A DNA stretch of 64,000 nt, taken from the NCBI RefSeq assembly GCF_001422365.1, contig NZ_LMMT01000023.1, positions 124,001 through 188,000 of the forward strand. Reading direction: 5' to 3'. Shown piece after piece: positions 24,373 to 33,032 of the stretch. Position 1 is the first letter of the stretch; each line of letters opens with the position of its first letter. The stretch is from Pseudorhodoferax sp. Leaf265. GTDB taxonomy: Bacteria; Pseudomonadota; Gammaproteobacteria; Burkholderiales; Burkholderiaceae_C. The notes below the pieces were generated by a model that saw only the letters and a list, made by a program, of their open reading frames with translations, was not told where the DNA came from and did no database searches. A program made the translations under genes and the position numbers.

Positions 24373-25361
24373 GCGAAGCGCAAGGCCGCCCCAAGCAGGC
24401 GCGCGCCCCCTCGGGGGCCACATCCCCGGCGCCCCCGGCCGACTGGGCCACCCAGCGCGAGCGCAGCAACCTGTGGGTGCTGCGGCTGATGGGTGCCATC
24501 GCCGTCCACGCCGGCCGGCCGCTGGCGCGGCTGGTGCTGCATCCGATCACGCTGTACTTCCTGCTGGCCAACGGGCGGGCACGGCGCGCATCGCGCGCCT
24601 ACCTGGCGCGCGCGCTGCAGCGCCCGGCCGGCTGGCGCGACAGCTACCGCCACATCCACAGCTTCGCCGCGACCGTGCTGGACCGCGTCTACTTCCTGCA
24701 GGACCGGCTGGCGCAGTTCCAGATCGGCAGCCACAACGTGCCCGCGGTCGAGGCCGTGCTGGCCGAGGGCCAGGGCGTGATGCTGCTGGGCGCGCACGTG
24801 GGCAGCTTCGAGGCCTTGCGCGCCGGCGCGCAGAGCGTGGGCACGCGCGCGGCCATGCTCATGTACGAGGACAACGCCCGCCTCATCACCGCCACGCTGC
24901 GCGCCATCGCGCCCGACGTGCAGCTGCACACCATCGCGTTGGGCCGGCCCGGCGCCATGCTCGCGCTGCGCCGCTGGCTGGACGGTGGCGGCATGGCCGG
25001 CCTGCTGGCCGACCGCACGCTGCCCGGCCACTCGGGCCGCTCGCGCACGTGGATGCTGCCCTTCCTGGGCGAGCCGGCGCCGTTCTCCGACGGCCCGCTG
25101 CGGCTGGCGGCCCTGCTGCGCCAACGCGTGTTCTTCATGGTCGGGCTCTACCTCGGCGGTGCGCGCTACAGCCTGCGCTTCGAGCCGCTGGCCGACTTCC
25201 GTGCCACCACCGGCCCGGCGCTGGAGGCCGAGGTGCAGGCCGCGCTGCAACGCTATGTGGCGCTGCTGGAATCCATTTGCCGCGAAGCACCGTACAACTG
25301 GTTCAACTTCTATGACTTCTGGGCGAGCGATGCCGCATCCATTTCCGCCACACCGGATTGA
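24369..25361 (+). CDS. LpxL/HtrB-like lysophospholipid acyltransferase
   Basis: A 330-residue membrane-associated acyltransferase. The HTH-like motif GAHVGSFEAL resembles the HX4(D/E) active site of LpxL/HtrB proteins (His followed by Glu), and GLLADRTLPGHSG fits the family. The N-terminal 25 residues are low-complexity Ala/Pro. In aryl polyene clusters such enzymes are thought to attach the polyene chain, or a fatty acid, to a lipid anchor in the membrane. The C-terminal end overlaps the next gene by 32 bases. Confidence 0.9.
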   Translation: MSEAQGRPKQARAPSGATSPAPPADWATQRERSNLWVLRLMGAIAVHAGRPLARLVLHPITLYFLLANGRARRASRAYLARALQRPAGWRDSYRHIHSFAATVLDRVYFLQDRLAQFQIGSHNVPAVEAVLAEGQGVMLLGAHVGSFEALRAGAQSVGTRAAMLMYEDNARLITATLRAIAPDVQLHTIALGRPGAMLALRRWLDGGGMAGLLADRTLPGHSGRSRTWMLPFLGEPAPFSDGPLRLAALLRQRVFFMVGLYLGGARYSLRFEPLADFRATTGPALEAEVQAALQRYVALLESICREAPYNWFNFYDFWASDAASISATPD

Positions 25362-25917
25362 ACGCCGGGCCTTGCTGCTGGCGCTGGCCGTGTCGCCGCT
25401 GGCCGGGCGCGCCCAGGTCTTCGACCTCGCGCAGCTGATGCGCCTCTTGGCCCAGGTGCAGTCCGGCCAGGCCAGCTTCACCGAACAGCGCCATTCCAGC
25501 GTGCTCGACCGGCCCGTCGAGAGCACGGGCCGGCTGTCGTTCCAGGCGCCAGACCGTTTCACGCGCGAGACGCTCAAGCCGCGCAGCGAGAGCATCAGCG
25601 TGGTCGGCAACGAGGTCACGCTGCGCCAGGGCAGCCGCAGCCGCACCGTGCAGCTGGACAGCGTGCCCGAGGCCGCCGTGATCGTCGAAGCCATCCGCGG
25701 CACGCTGACCGGCGACCGCGAGGCCATCGACCGCCATTTCGAGGCCCGGGTCGGCGGCGGGCCGGACGGCTGGCAGCTGCTGCTGGCGCCGCGCGACGCC
25801 GGCCTGCGCAAGCTCGTCGTGCAGGTCGCGATCCAGGGCCGGCAGTCGGCCCCGCGCGAGATCACGATTTCCATGGCCGACGGCGACTACGCCGTCATGC
25901 GGATCACGCCGCAATGA
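25330..25917 (+). CDS. LolA-like outer membrane lipoprotein carrier
   Basis: A 195-residue periplasmic protein with a signal sequence containing an RRALLLALA stretch that may be Tat-like. The mature part has the LolA half-barrel pattern: FTEQRHSSVLDRPVESTGRLSFQAPDRF. LolA-like proteins in aryl polyene clusters are thought to carry the lipidic product across the periplasm. The start ATG at 25330 lies inside the end of the acyltransferase gene, which supports tight coupling; the stop is 19 bases before the MMPL exporter. Confidence 0.88.
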   Translation: MPHPFPPHRIERRALLLALAVSPLAGRAQVFDLAQLMRLLAQVQSGQASFTEQRHSSVLDRPVESTGRLSFQAPDRFTRETLKPRSESISVVGNEVTLRQGSRSRTVQLDSVPEAAVIVEAIRGTLTGDREAIDRHFEARVGGGPDGWQLLLAPRDAGLRKLVVQVAIQGRQSAPREITISMADGDYAVMRITPQ

Positions 25918-25936
25918 GCGCCCAGGCCCCGTGCTG

Positions 25937-28306
25937 ATGCGCCGCCTGCGCCACACCGCCCTGCTGCTCTGGCTCGTGTTCGTGCTGGCCGCGGCGGCCA
26001 TCACCGCGCGCACGCACTACGTGGCCGACCTGTCGGCCTTCCTGCCGCGCAACCCGAGTGCCGAGCAGGCCGTGCTGCTGGACCAGCTGCAAAGCGGCGT
26101 GGCCTCGCGCCTGGTGCTGGTCGGCATCGATGGCGGCAGCCCCGAGCAACGCGGCCAGGCCTCGCTGCGGCTGGGCCAGGCGCTGCGCGCCAGCGGCGCC
26201 TTCGACGCCGTGCACAACGGCGACAACAGCAGCCTCGCGGACACCGCGCAGTTCCTGTTCGCGCACCGCTACCTGCTGAGCCCGGGCGTGGACGACCAGC
26301 GCTTCACGGCCGAGGGCCTGCGCGGAGGCATCGACGAGACCACCAGCCTGCTCGGCACGCCGGCCGGCAGCCTCATCAAGCCCATCCTGCTGCGCGACCC
26401 CACGGGCGAGACGCTGCGCATGGCCGAGTCCATGCTGCCGGCGCAAGCCCCGCGCAGCGAAGGCGGCGTCTGGGTGTCGCGCGACGGCAACCGCGCCGTG
26501 CTGCTGGCCACCACCCACGCCGATGGCAGCGACCTGGACGGGCAGGAGCGCGCGCTGGCCCTGGTGCGCAGCAGCTTCGCACCCGATGCAGCGGCCGGCC
26601 TGGAACTGCAGGTCTCCGGCGCCGGCACCTTCGCGGTCGCCTCGCGCGCACAGATCAAGACCGAGGTCGAGCGGCTCGCGTTGGCCGGCGGCGTGATCGT
26701 CATCGGCCTGCTGCTGCTGTCCTTCGGCGGCTCCCTGCGCACGCTGGTCACGGCGCTGCTGCCGGTCAGCACCGGCGTGCTGGCCGGCATCGCAGCCGTG
26801 AGCCTGGTGTTCGGCAACGTGCACGGCATCACGCTGGGCTTCGGCACCACGCTGATCGGCGAGGCCGTGGACTACGCCATCTACTACCTGATCCAGGCCC
26901 GCGCCGGTGCGGGTGCCACTGGCGCGGCCGGTGGCGGCCGGCTCTGGCTGCGCGCCAGCTGGCCGACCGTGCGGCTGGGCCTGTGGACTTCGCTGTGCGG
27001 CTTCGCCGCGCTGCTGTTCTCTGGTTTTCCGGGGCTGGCGCAACTGGGCCTGTTCTCCATCGCCGGCCTGGCCGGCGCGGCGCTGACCACGCGCTTCGTG
27101 CTGACCACCATCGCGCCCGAAGGCGCGCCCGGCATGGGCCTGCGCCGCCACCTGGGCCGCGCCGTGGCCGCCGCCATGCCGGTGCTGCAGCGCCTGCGCT
27201 GGGCGCTGGCCGCGCTGGCCGTGGCGGCCGCGCTCGCACTGGCCTGGATGCCCTCGCCCTGGCGCGGCGACCTGGCCGCGCTGAGCCCCGTGGGCGACGA
27301 GAAGATGGCGCTGGACGCCGCGCTGCGCGCCGACCTGGGCGCCAGCGACCCGGGCGTGGTGGTGGCCGTGTCGGGCGCCGACGAGGCCGGCATGCTGCAG
27401 GCAGCCGAGGCCGCGGGCCAGCGGCTGGACCGGCTGGTGGCCGACGGCCGGCTGGCCGGCTATGCCTCGCCGGCCCGCATCCTGCCCAGCCCGCCCGTGC
27501 AGCAGGCCCGGCGCGATGCATTGCCCGCGGCCGAGGTGCTGCGCGCGCGGCTGCAGGAGGCCACGGCCGACGGCCCGATCGCCGCCGCGCGCCTGCAGCC
27601 CTTCCTGGACGACGTGGCCCAGGCCCGCGCGCAGGCGCTGCTCACGCGCGCCGCGCTCGATGGCACGGCGCTGGGCGCGGCCTTCGACGCGCTGACGGTG
27701 CCGGGCGTGGGCGAACGCCCCTGGCGCGGCCTGCTGACGCTGAACCAGGGCAACCGCCCGCTCGACCAGGCCGCGCTGCGCGCCGCCTTCGCCGACATGC
27801 CGCAGGTGCAGATCGTCGACATCACGGGCGAGCTGCGTGGCATGTACGCGCGCTACCTGCACGAGGCCGGGGTGCAGGCCGGCTTCGGCGCGCTGGCGCT
27901 GTGCCTGGTGCTGCTGGCGCATCTGCGCTCGTGGGCGCGGCTGTGGCGCATCGCGCAGGCCGTGGGCGCGGCGGCGCTGATCGTCATCGCCGCGCTGGCG
28001 CTGGCGGGCAAGGAACTCGGCATCCTGCACCTGGTCGGCCTGCTGCTGACGGTGGCCATCGGCTCGAACTACGCGCTGTTCTTCGACCAGCTGCGCGCCG
28101 ACCGGCAGGGCCAGCCCATCGACCACGACATGCTGGCCTCGCTGGCGCTGGCCAACGTGACGGCGGCCATCTCGTTCTTCCTGCTGGCGCTGTCCAGCAT
28201 CCCGACGCTGAACGCGCTGGGCCAGGTGGTGGCGCCCGGCATCGTGCTGTGCCTGCTGCTGTCGGCGGCCTTCATTCCTACACGGGGCGCCACGCGCCGC
28301 GTGTAA
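25937..28306 (+). CDS. MMPL/RND-family exporter (ApeM-type)
   Basis: A 789-residue inner membrane transporter. Two halves each have one membrane segment, a large periplasmic loop and five clustered segments, as in MMPL/RND proteins. Typical stretches are LGFGTTLIGEAVDYAIYYLIQ in the first half and LLTVAIGSNYALFFDQLR in the second. It should move the finished polyene lipid out of the inner membrane, handing it to the LolA-like carrier encoded just upstream. A GTG two codons earlier (25931) is an alternative start. Confidence 0.92.
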   Translation: MRRLRHTALLLWLVFVLAAAAITARTHYVADLSAFLPRNPSAEQAVLLDQLQSGVASRLVLVGIDGGSPEQRGQASLRLGQALRASGAFDAVHNGDNSSLADTAQFLFAHRYLLSPGVDDQRFTAEGLRGGIDETTSLLGTPAGSLIKPILLRDPTGETLRMAESMLPAQAPRSEGGVWVSRDGNRAVLLATTHADGSDLDGQERALALVRSSFAPDAAAGLELQVSGAGTFAVASRAQIKTEVERLALAGGVIVIGLLLLSFGGSLRTLVTALLPVSTGVLAGIAAVSLVFGNVHGITLGFGTTLIGEAVDYAIYYLIQARAGAGATGAAGGGRLWLRASWPTVRLGLWTSLCGFAALLFSGFPGLAQLGLFSIAGLAGAALTTRFVLTTIAPEGAPGMGLRRHLGRAVAAAMPVLQRLRWALAALAVAAALALAWMPSPWRGDLAALSPVGDEKMALDAALRADLGASDPGVVVAVSGADEAGMLQAAEAAGQRLDRLVADGRLAGYASPARILPSPPVQQARRDALPAAEVLRARLQEATADGPIAAARLQPFLDDVAQARAQALLTRAALDGTALGAAFDALTVPGVGERPWRGLLTLNQGNRPLDQAALRAAFADMPQVQIVDITGELRGMYARYLHEAGVQAGFGALALCLVLLAHLRSWARLWRIAQAVGAAALIVIAALALAGKELGILHLVGLLLTVAIGSNYALFFDQLRADRQGQPIDHDMLASLALANVTAAISFFLLALSSIPTLNALGQVVAPGIVLCLLLSAAFIPTRGATRRV

Positions 28307-28319
28307 ATTGCTCGCCGCC

Positions 28320-29150
28320 ATGCACGCCACCGCCCCGTCCCCAACCCCGTCCAAGCGCTGGCGCGCGCCGCTGCTGCTCCAGGCCAGCGCGGCCTGCCAC
28401 CTGGGCGCGGCCGGGCTCGTGGCTGCCGCGCCGCCGCTGTGGCCCTGGGCCCTGGGCGCCGTGGCGCTGGACCACGCGCTGCTGACCGCCACCGGCCTGT
28501 GGCCGCGCTCGACCTGGCTGGGCGCCAACCTGCTGCGCCTGCCCGCGGCCGCCACGGCGCGCGGCGAGGTCGCCGTGACGCTGGACGACGGGCCCGACCC
28601 CGCGGTCACGCCGCAGGTGCTGGACATCCTGGACGCGCATGGCGCGCGCGCCACCTTCTTCTGCATCGCCGAGCAGGCCGCGCGGCATCCGGCGCTGGCG
28701 CGCGAGATCGTGCGGCGCGGCCACAGCGTGCAGAACCACAGCCTGCGCCACCGCCACGACTTCTCGCTGCTGGGCCCGGCGGGCCTCAAGCGCGAGATCG
28801 GCCAGGCGCAGGACCGGTTGGCCGAGGCCACCGGCCAGCGCCCGAGCTGCTTTCGCGCACCGGCCGGCCTGCGCAACCTGTTCCTGGACCCGGTGCTGCA
28901 TGCGCTGGGCCTGCGGCTCGTGGCCTGGACACGGCGCGGCTTCGACACGCGCGAGGCCGATCCGCAGACCGTGCTCGCGCGCCTGACCCGGAACCTGGCC
29001 GCTGGCGACATCGTGCTGCTGCACGACCGCCACGGCGCTCCCATGGCCGACGGCCGCCCCGTGGTGCTGCAGGCCCTGCCGCTGCTGCTGGCGCGGCTGC
29101 GCAGCGCCGGCCTGCATGCCGTCACCCTTCCCGAGGCACTGAACCCTTGA
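28320..29150 (+). CDS. NodB-type polysaccharide deacetylase family protein
   Basis: A 276-residue protein with two hydrophobic segments in the first 55 residues, then a NodB-homology domain (about 80-270). The metal-binding motifs are complete: TLDDGPDP, HSLRH and FRAPAG. Such enzymes remove N-acetyl groups from glycans. It is not a core member of aryl polyene clusters, and here it sits within the operon, 13 bases after the exporter and overlapping the methyltransferase. It may modify a sugar on the product or act on the envelope; the substrate is unknown. Confidence 0.88.
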   Translation: MHATAPSPTPSKRWRAPLLLQASAACHLGAAGLVAAAPPLWPWALGAVALDHALLTATGLWPRSTWLGANLLRLPAAATARGEVAVTLDDGPDPAVTPQVLDILDAHGARATFFCIAEQAARHPALAREIVRRGHSVQNHSLRHRHDFSLLGPAGLKREIGQAQDRLAEATGQRPSCFRAPAGLRNLFLDPVLHALGLRLVAWTRRGFDTREADPQTVLARLTRNLAAGDIVLLHDRHGAPMADGRPVVLQALPLLLARLRSAGLHAVTLPEALNP

Positions 29151-29872
29151 CCCCCTCGCACGCCTGGACTTCCCTGCTCGATCTGGCCAGTGCACCCTAC
29201 CGCGCGGCCGGCCGCTTCGCCTGGCGCTTCGCGCGCGGCAAGCTGTCCATGGACCCGGTGTTCCGCCACCTGATCGAGGCCGGCCACCTGCGCCCCGGTG
29301 CGCGCGTGCTCGACATCGGCTGCGGCCAGGGCCTGCTGGCCAGCCTGCTGTCCAGCAGCGGCGCGCTGGTGCGCGCGGGCCGCTGGCCCAGCGCCTGGCC
29401 GCCGGCGCCCGTGCCCGCGCACGTGACCGGCATCGAACTCATGCCGCGCGACGTGGCGCGCGCCCGTGCGGCGCTGGCACCACTGGGCGATGGGGCGCAG
29501 TTCATCTGCGGCGACATGCGGCACACCGCGTTCCCGCCGGTCGATGCCGTGGTGATCCTGGACGTGCTGCACTACATCGGCATCCATGAGCAGAACCAGG
29601 TGCTGGCGCGTGTGCGCGCCGCGCTGCCGCCCGGCGGGCGGCTGCTGCTGCGCGTGGGCGACGCCAACGCGCGCTGGGGCTTCGCGGTCAGCCAGTGGGT
29701 CGACGCGGTGGTCACGCGGGTCCGCGGCCACCGCGTGCTGCCGCAGTACGGTCGCACGCTGGCCGAGTGGTCGGCACAGCTGGAGCAGCTGGGTTTTGCC
29801 GTGCGCAGCCAGCCCATGAGCGCCGGCACGCCGTTTGCCAACGTGCTGCTGGTGGCGGAGGCGCGCGCATGA
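29147..29872 (+). CDS. SAM-dependent methyltransferase, APE cluster
   Basis: A 241-residue class I methyltransferase. Motif I is VLDIGCGQGLLASLL, the acidic residue after strand 2 is in GIELMP, and motif IV is VVILDVLHYIG. Translation probably starts at TTG 29147, which overlaps the preceding stop (TTGA); the next ATG would remove about 35 residues before motif I. Methyltransferases in APE clusters methylate the aryl head group; this one may do the same, as O- or C-methylation. It overlaps the ketosynthase gene by 4 bases. Confidence 0.87.
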   Translation: MTPSHAWTSLLDLASAPYRAAGRFAWRFARGKLSMDPVFRHLIEAGHLRPGARVLDIGCGQGLLASLLSSSGALVRAGRWPSAWPPAPVPAHVTGIELMPRDVARARAALAPLGDGAQFICGDMRHTAFPPVDAVVILDVLHYIGIHEQNQVLARVRAALPPGGRLLLRVGDANARWGFAVSQWVDAVVTRVRGHRVLPQYGRTLAEWSAQLEQLGFAVRSQPMSAGTPFANVLLVAEARA

Positions 29873-31056
29873 AGCCACTCGCCATCACCGCCTTCACGCT
29901 GAGCACGGCCCTGGGCGCCGGCCGCGCCGCCACGCTGGAAGCACTGCAGGCGCAACGCTCGGGCCTGGCGCCGCTGCGTTTCCTCGACCTGCCGCTGGCC
30001 ACCTGGACCGGCGAGGTTGCGGGCCTGGAACAGGCCGGGCTGCCCACGGCCCTGGCCCACCACGACTGCCGCAACAACCGGCTGGCCTGGCTGGCCCTGC
30101 AGCAGGACGGCTTCCTGGCGGCCGTGGCCCGCGCCCGGGCGCGCTGGGGCACCGCGCGCGTCGGCGTGTTCCTGGGCACCAGCACCTCGGGCCTGCTGCA
30201 GACCGAACTGGCTTACCGCAACCGCCAGGGCGACGGCATGCTGCCCGAGGGCTTCCGCTACGCCGAGACACAGAACACCTTCTCGCTGGCCGGCTTCGCA
30301 GCCGAGGCGCTGCAGCTGGCCGGGCCGCGCTACGTGGTGTCCACGGCCTGCTCGTCCAGCGCCAAGGTGTTCGGCAATGCCCAGCGCATGCTGCAGGCCG
30401 GCTGGATCGACGCGGCCGTGGTCGGCGGCGTCGACAGCCTGTGCCTGACCACGCTGTACGGTTTCAACGCGCTGGAACTGCTGGCGCCCGAGGCCTGCCG
30501 GCCCTGGGATGCGGAGCGGTGTGGCCTGTCCATCGGCGAAGCCGGCTCGTTCCTGCTGGTCGAGCGCGAGGCCGAGGCGCCCGAAGGTTGGGTGCTGGGC
30601 GTGGGCGAGACCAACGACGGCCACCACATGAGCACACCGCATCCCGAGGGCACGGGCGCCATCGCCGCGATGCGCGCCGCGCTGGACGCCGCCGGCCTGC
30701 AGCCCGGCGACATCGACTACATCAACCTGCACGGCACCGCCACGCCGACCAACGACGCCTCGGAAGACCGCGCCGTGCGCAGCGTGTTCGGCGAGCACAC
30801 GCCACCGTGCAGCTCGACCAAGGGCGCGACCGGCCACACGCTGGGCGCGGCCGGTGGCATCGAGGCCGCGATCAGCCTGCTGGCGCTGCAGCACGGCTTC
30901 ATGCCGGGCGGCCTGCACCGCCAGCAGAGCGACCCCGGCCTGCACGCGCAGTACCTGGACACCAACCGCGCCGCGCCGCTGCGCCATGTGCTGAGCAACT
31001 CCTTCGGCTTCGGTGGCACCAACGCCAGCCTGGTGCTGGCCAAGGAGGTGCCATGA
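29869..31056 (+). CDS. Beta-ketoacyl-ACP synthase, first copy
   Basis: A 395-residue condensing enzyme of the KAS I/II type. The Cys-His-His triad is complete: Cys161 in STACSSSAK, His288 in NLHGTATPTND and His323 in KGATGHTLGAAGG. It should condense malonyl-ACP units onto the growing aryl chain. In aryl polyene synthases such an enzyme works as a heterodimer with the chain-length-factor-like protein encoded next, with which it is coupled by a 4-base overlap. It resembles ApeO/ApeR proteins; I cannot tell which. Confidence 0.93.
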   Translation: MKPLAITAFTLSTALGAGRAATLEALQAQRSGLAPLRFLDLPLATWTGEVAGLEQAGLPTALAHHDCRNNRLAWLALQQDGFLAAVARARARWGTARVGVFLGTSTSGLLQTELAYRNRQGDGMLPEGFRYAETQNTFSLAGFAAEALQLAGPRYVVSTACSSSAKVFGNAQRMLQAGWIDAAVVGGVDSLCLTTLYGFNALELLAPEACRPWDAERCGLSIGEAGSFLLVEREAEAPEGWVLGVGETNDGHHMSTPHPEGTGAIAAMRAALDAAGLQPGDIDYINLHGTATPTNDASEDRAVRSVFGEHTPPCSSTKGATGHTLGAAGGIEAAISLLALQHGFMPGGLHRQQSDPGLHAQYLDTNRAAPLRHVLSNSFGFGGTNASLVLAKEVP

Positions 31057-31859
31057 CCTGCGCCTTGCCCCTGTACATCGAAGGCGTCGGCCTGCTCGGC
31101 CCCGGCCTGACCGATTGGGAAACGGCGCAACCGGTGCTGCGCGGCGAGGTCGCGCACCAGTTCGCGCCCACCCAGCTGGCCCCGCCGGCCCGGCTGCCGC
31201 CGGCCGAGCGCCGCCGCGCCGGCCCCGTGATCCGGCTGGCCATGGGCGTGGCCGACGCGGCCGTGGCCCAGGCCGGCGCCGACCCCGCAACGCTGGCCAC
31301 GGTGTTCAGCTCCTCCGGCGGCGAGGGCGCGAACTGCCACTCGCTGTGCGAGGCGCTGGCCGTGCCCAACCCCATGGTCTCGCCCACGCGCTTCACGAAC
31401 TCGGTGCACAACGCGGCGGCCGGCTACTGGCACATCGCGGTGGGCAGCCAAGCCAGCTCGACCAGCCTGTGCGCGCACGACGGCAGCTTCGGCGCCGGCC
31501 TGCTCGAGGCCGCGGCCAGCGTGCACGCCGACGGCCGGCCGCTGCTGCTGGTGGCCTACGACCTGCCCTACCCCGAGCCGCTGCACAGCAAGCGGCCGAT
31601 CGCCGAGAACTTCGGCCTGGCCCTGCTGCTGGCGCCCGCGCGCACGCCGCGCAGCCTGGCCCGGCTCCAGGTGCAGCCGCTCGCGGCCGGTGGCCCGCAG
31701 AGCGCCTGCGCCGACGCCTCGCTCGAAGCGCTGCGCAGCGGCATTCCGGCCGCTGCCGCGCTGCCGCTGCTGCAGGCGCTGGCCCGGCGCGCCACGGCCA
31801 CGTTGCAACTGCACTGCCTGGATGACCTCGCGCTGCAGGTCGAGGTCGCGCCGTGCTAG
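31053..31859 (+). CDS. Chain-length-factor-like ketosynthase homologue (ApeC-type)
   Basis: A 268-residue protein with part of the ketosynthase fold: FTNSVHNAAAGYWHIAVGSQASSTSLCAHDGSFGAGLLEA. It lacks the active-site cysteine context and the histidines of working ketosynthases and is shorter. Proteins of this type (ketoacyl-synthase-like, N-terminal) partner active ketosynthases in aryl polyene systems and influence chain length. AAGGAGG lies ahead of the ATG at 31053. It overlaps the ketosynthase before it and the dehydratase after it. Confidence 0.88.
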   Translation: MTCALPLYIEGVGLLGPGLTDWETAQPVLRGEVAHQFAPTQLAPPARLPPAERRRAGPVIRLAMGVADAAVAQAGADPATLATVFSSSGGEGANCHSLCEALAVPNPMVSPTRFTNSVHNAAAGYWHIAVGSQASSTSLCAHDGSFGAGLLEAAASVHADGRPLLLVAYDLPYPEPLHSKRPIAENFGLALLLAPARTPRSLARLQVQPLAAGGPQSACADASLEALRSGIPAAAALPLLQALARRATATLQLHCLDDLALQVEVAPC

Positions 31860-32302
31860 ATGCGGCCGGCATCGCGCGGCTGATCCCGCACAGCGGCAGC
31901 ATGTGCCTGCTCGCGCGGCTGGAGCACTGGGACGCCGACACCATCGTCTGCAGCGCGAGCAGCCACCGCGACGCGGCCAACCCGTTGCGCACGGCCTCTG
32001 GCCTGCTGGCGCCCTGCGCCATCGAGTACGCGGCCCAGGCCATGGCCCTGCACGGCGCGCTGATCGGTCAGCAGGCCGATGGCGCAGCCAACGCAGCCAG
32101 CCCGGGCTTTCTGGCCAGCGCGCGCGGCGTGCAGTTCCACCGGCTGCGGCTGGACGAGCTGGCCGGAGACCTCCGCATCGAGGCGCAGCGCCAGGCCGGC
32201 GATGCGCAGCAGATCCTTTACCACTTCCGCGTGCAGCACGCGGGCCAGCCCGTGGCCGAAGGCCGGGCTGCCGTCGTGCTGAACACGCCGCTCGCTGCAT
32301 GA
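31853..32302 (+). CDS. Hotdog dehydratase (ApeP-type)
   Basis: A 149-residue hotdog-fold protein: LIPHSGSMCLLARLEHW at the start, then a helix with IEYAAQAMALHGAL and the C-terminal strands LYHFRVQHAGQPV. ApeP-type proteins join ApeI as dehydratases that form the conjugated double bonds. The start is GTG at 31853, which overlaps the chain-length-factor gene by 7 bases; there is no other in-frame start close by that keeps the N-terminal motif. Its stop overlaps the ketoreductase start. Confidence 0.88.
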   Translation: MLDAAGIARLIPHSGSMCLLARLEHWDADTIVCSASSHRDAANPLRTASGLLAPCAIEYAAQAMALHGALIGQQADGAANAASPGFLASARGVQFHRLRLDELAGDLRIEAQRQAGDAQQILYHFRVQHAGQPVAEGRAAVVLNTPLAA

Positions 32303-33030
32303 CTTCCACCACTTCCAAGCGCGCTCTCGTGACCGGCGCCAGCGGCGGCCTGGGCCGCGCCATCGCACTGCAATTCGCGCGCGACGGCCACCATGTCATC
32401 GTGCACGCCAACCAGCGCTTGGCCACCGCCCAGGCGCTGGCCGAAGAGATCGTCGCCGCCGGCGGCAGTGCCGAGGCCGTGGCCTTCGACGTGACGGATG
32501 CGCAGGCCAGTGCCGCGGCCTGCGCGCAGCTGCTGGCCGCGGGCCCGGTGCAGATCCTCGTCAACAACGCCGGCCTGCACGACGACGCGGCCTTCCCGGC
32601 GCTGCGGCCCGCGCAGTGGCACCAGGTCATAGCCGTCTCGCTGAACGGCTTCTTCCACGTCACCCAGCCTTTGAGCATGCCGATGGTGCGCACGCGCTGG
32701 GGCCGCATCATCAACATCTCCTCGATGTCGGCCGTGGCCGGCAACCGCGGCCAGGTCAACTACGCGGCGGCCAAGGGCGCTCTGAACAGCGCCACCAAGT
32801 CGCTGGCACTTGAACTGGCCAGCCGCGGCATCACGGTCAACGCGGTGGCGCCCGGCATCATTTCCACGGGCATGGCGCAGGACTTCGACAAGGCCACGAT
32901 CGAGCGCATCGTGCCCATGAAGCGGGCCGGCACGGGCGAGGAAGTGGCGGCGCTGGTCGGCTTCCTGGCCTCGGACGCGGCCGGCTACATCAGCGGCCAG
33001 GTGATCTCCATCAACGGGGGAATGGTTTGA
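32299..33030 (+). CDS. 3-ketoacyl-ACP reductase, FabG-like (ApeQ-type)
   Basis: A 243-residue short-chain dehydrogenase. The NADPH-binding TGASGGLG is at 12-19, NNAG at 89-92, and the catalytic residues are Ser141/Ser142, Tyr155 and Lys159. It should reduce the 3-keto group in each elongation cycle. Start and stop overlap its neighbours by a few bases, showing it belongs to the same operon. In aryl polyene systems this role is filled by ApeQ. Confidence 0.94.
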   Translation: MTSTTSKRALVTGASGGLGRAIALQFARDGHHVIVHANQRLATAQALAEEIVAAGGSAEAVAFDVTDAQASAAACAQLLAAGPVQILVNNAGLHDDAAFPALRPAQWHQVIAVSLNGFFHVTQPLSMPMVRTRWGRIINISSMSAVAGNRGQVNYAAAKGALNSATKSLALELASRGITVNAVAPGIISTGMAQDFDKATIERIVPMKRAGTGEEVAALVGFLASDAAGYISGQVISINGGMV

Positions 33031-33032
33031 CG

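Noticed and set aside
25904-29878. A 1,324-residue minus-strand frame.
   Set aside because: It lies opposite the MMPL exporter, deacetylase and methyltransferase and has only low-complexity Gln/His/Ala/Gly sequence.
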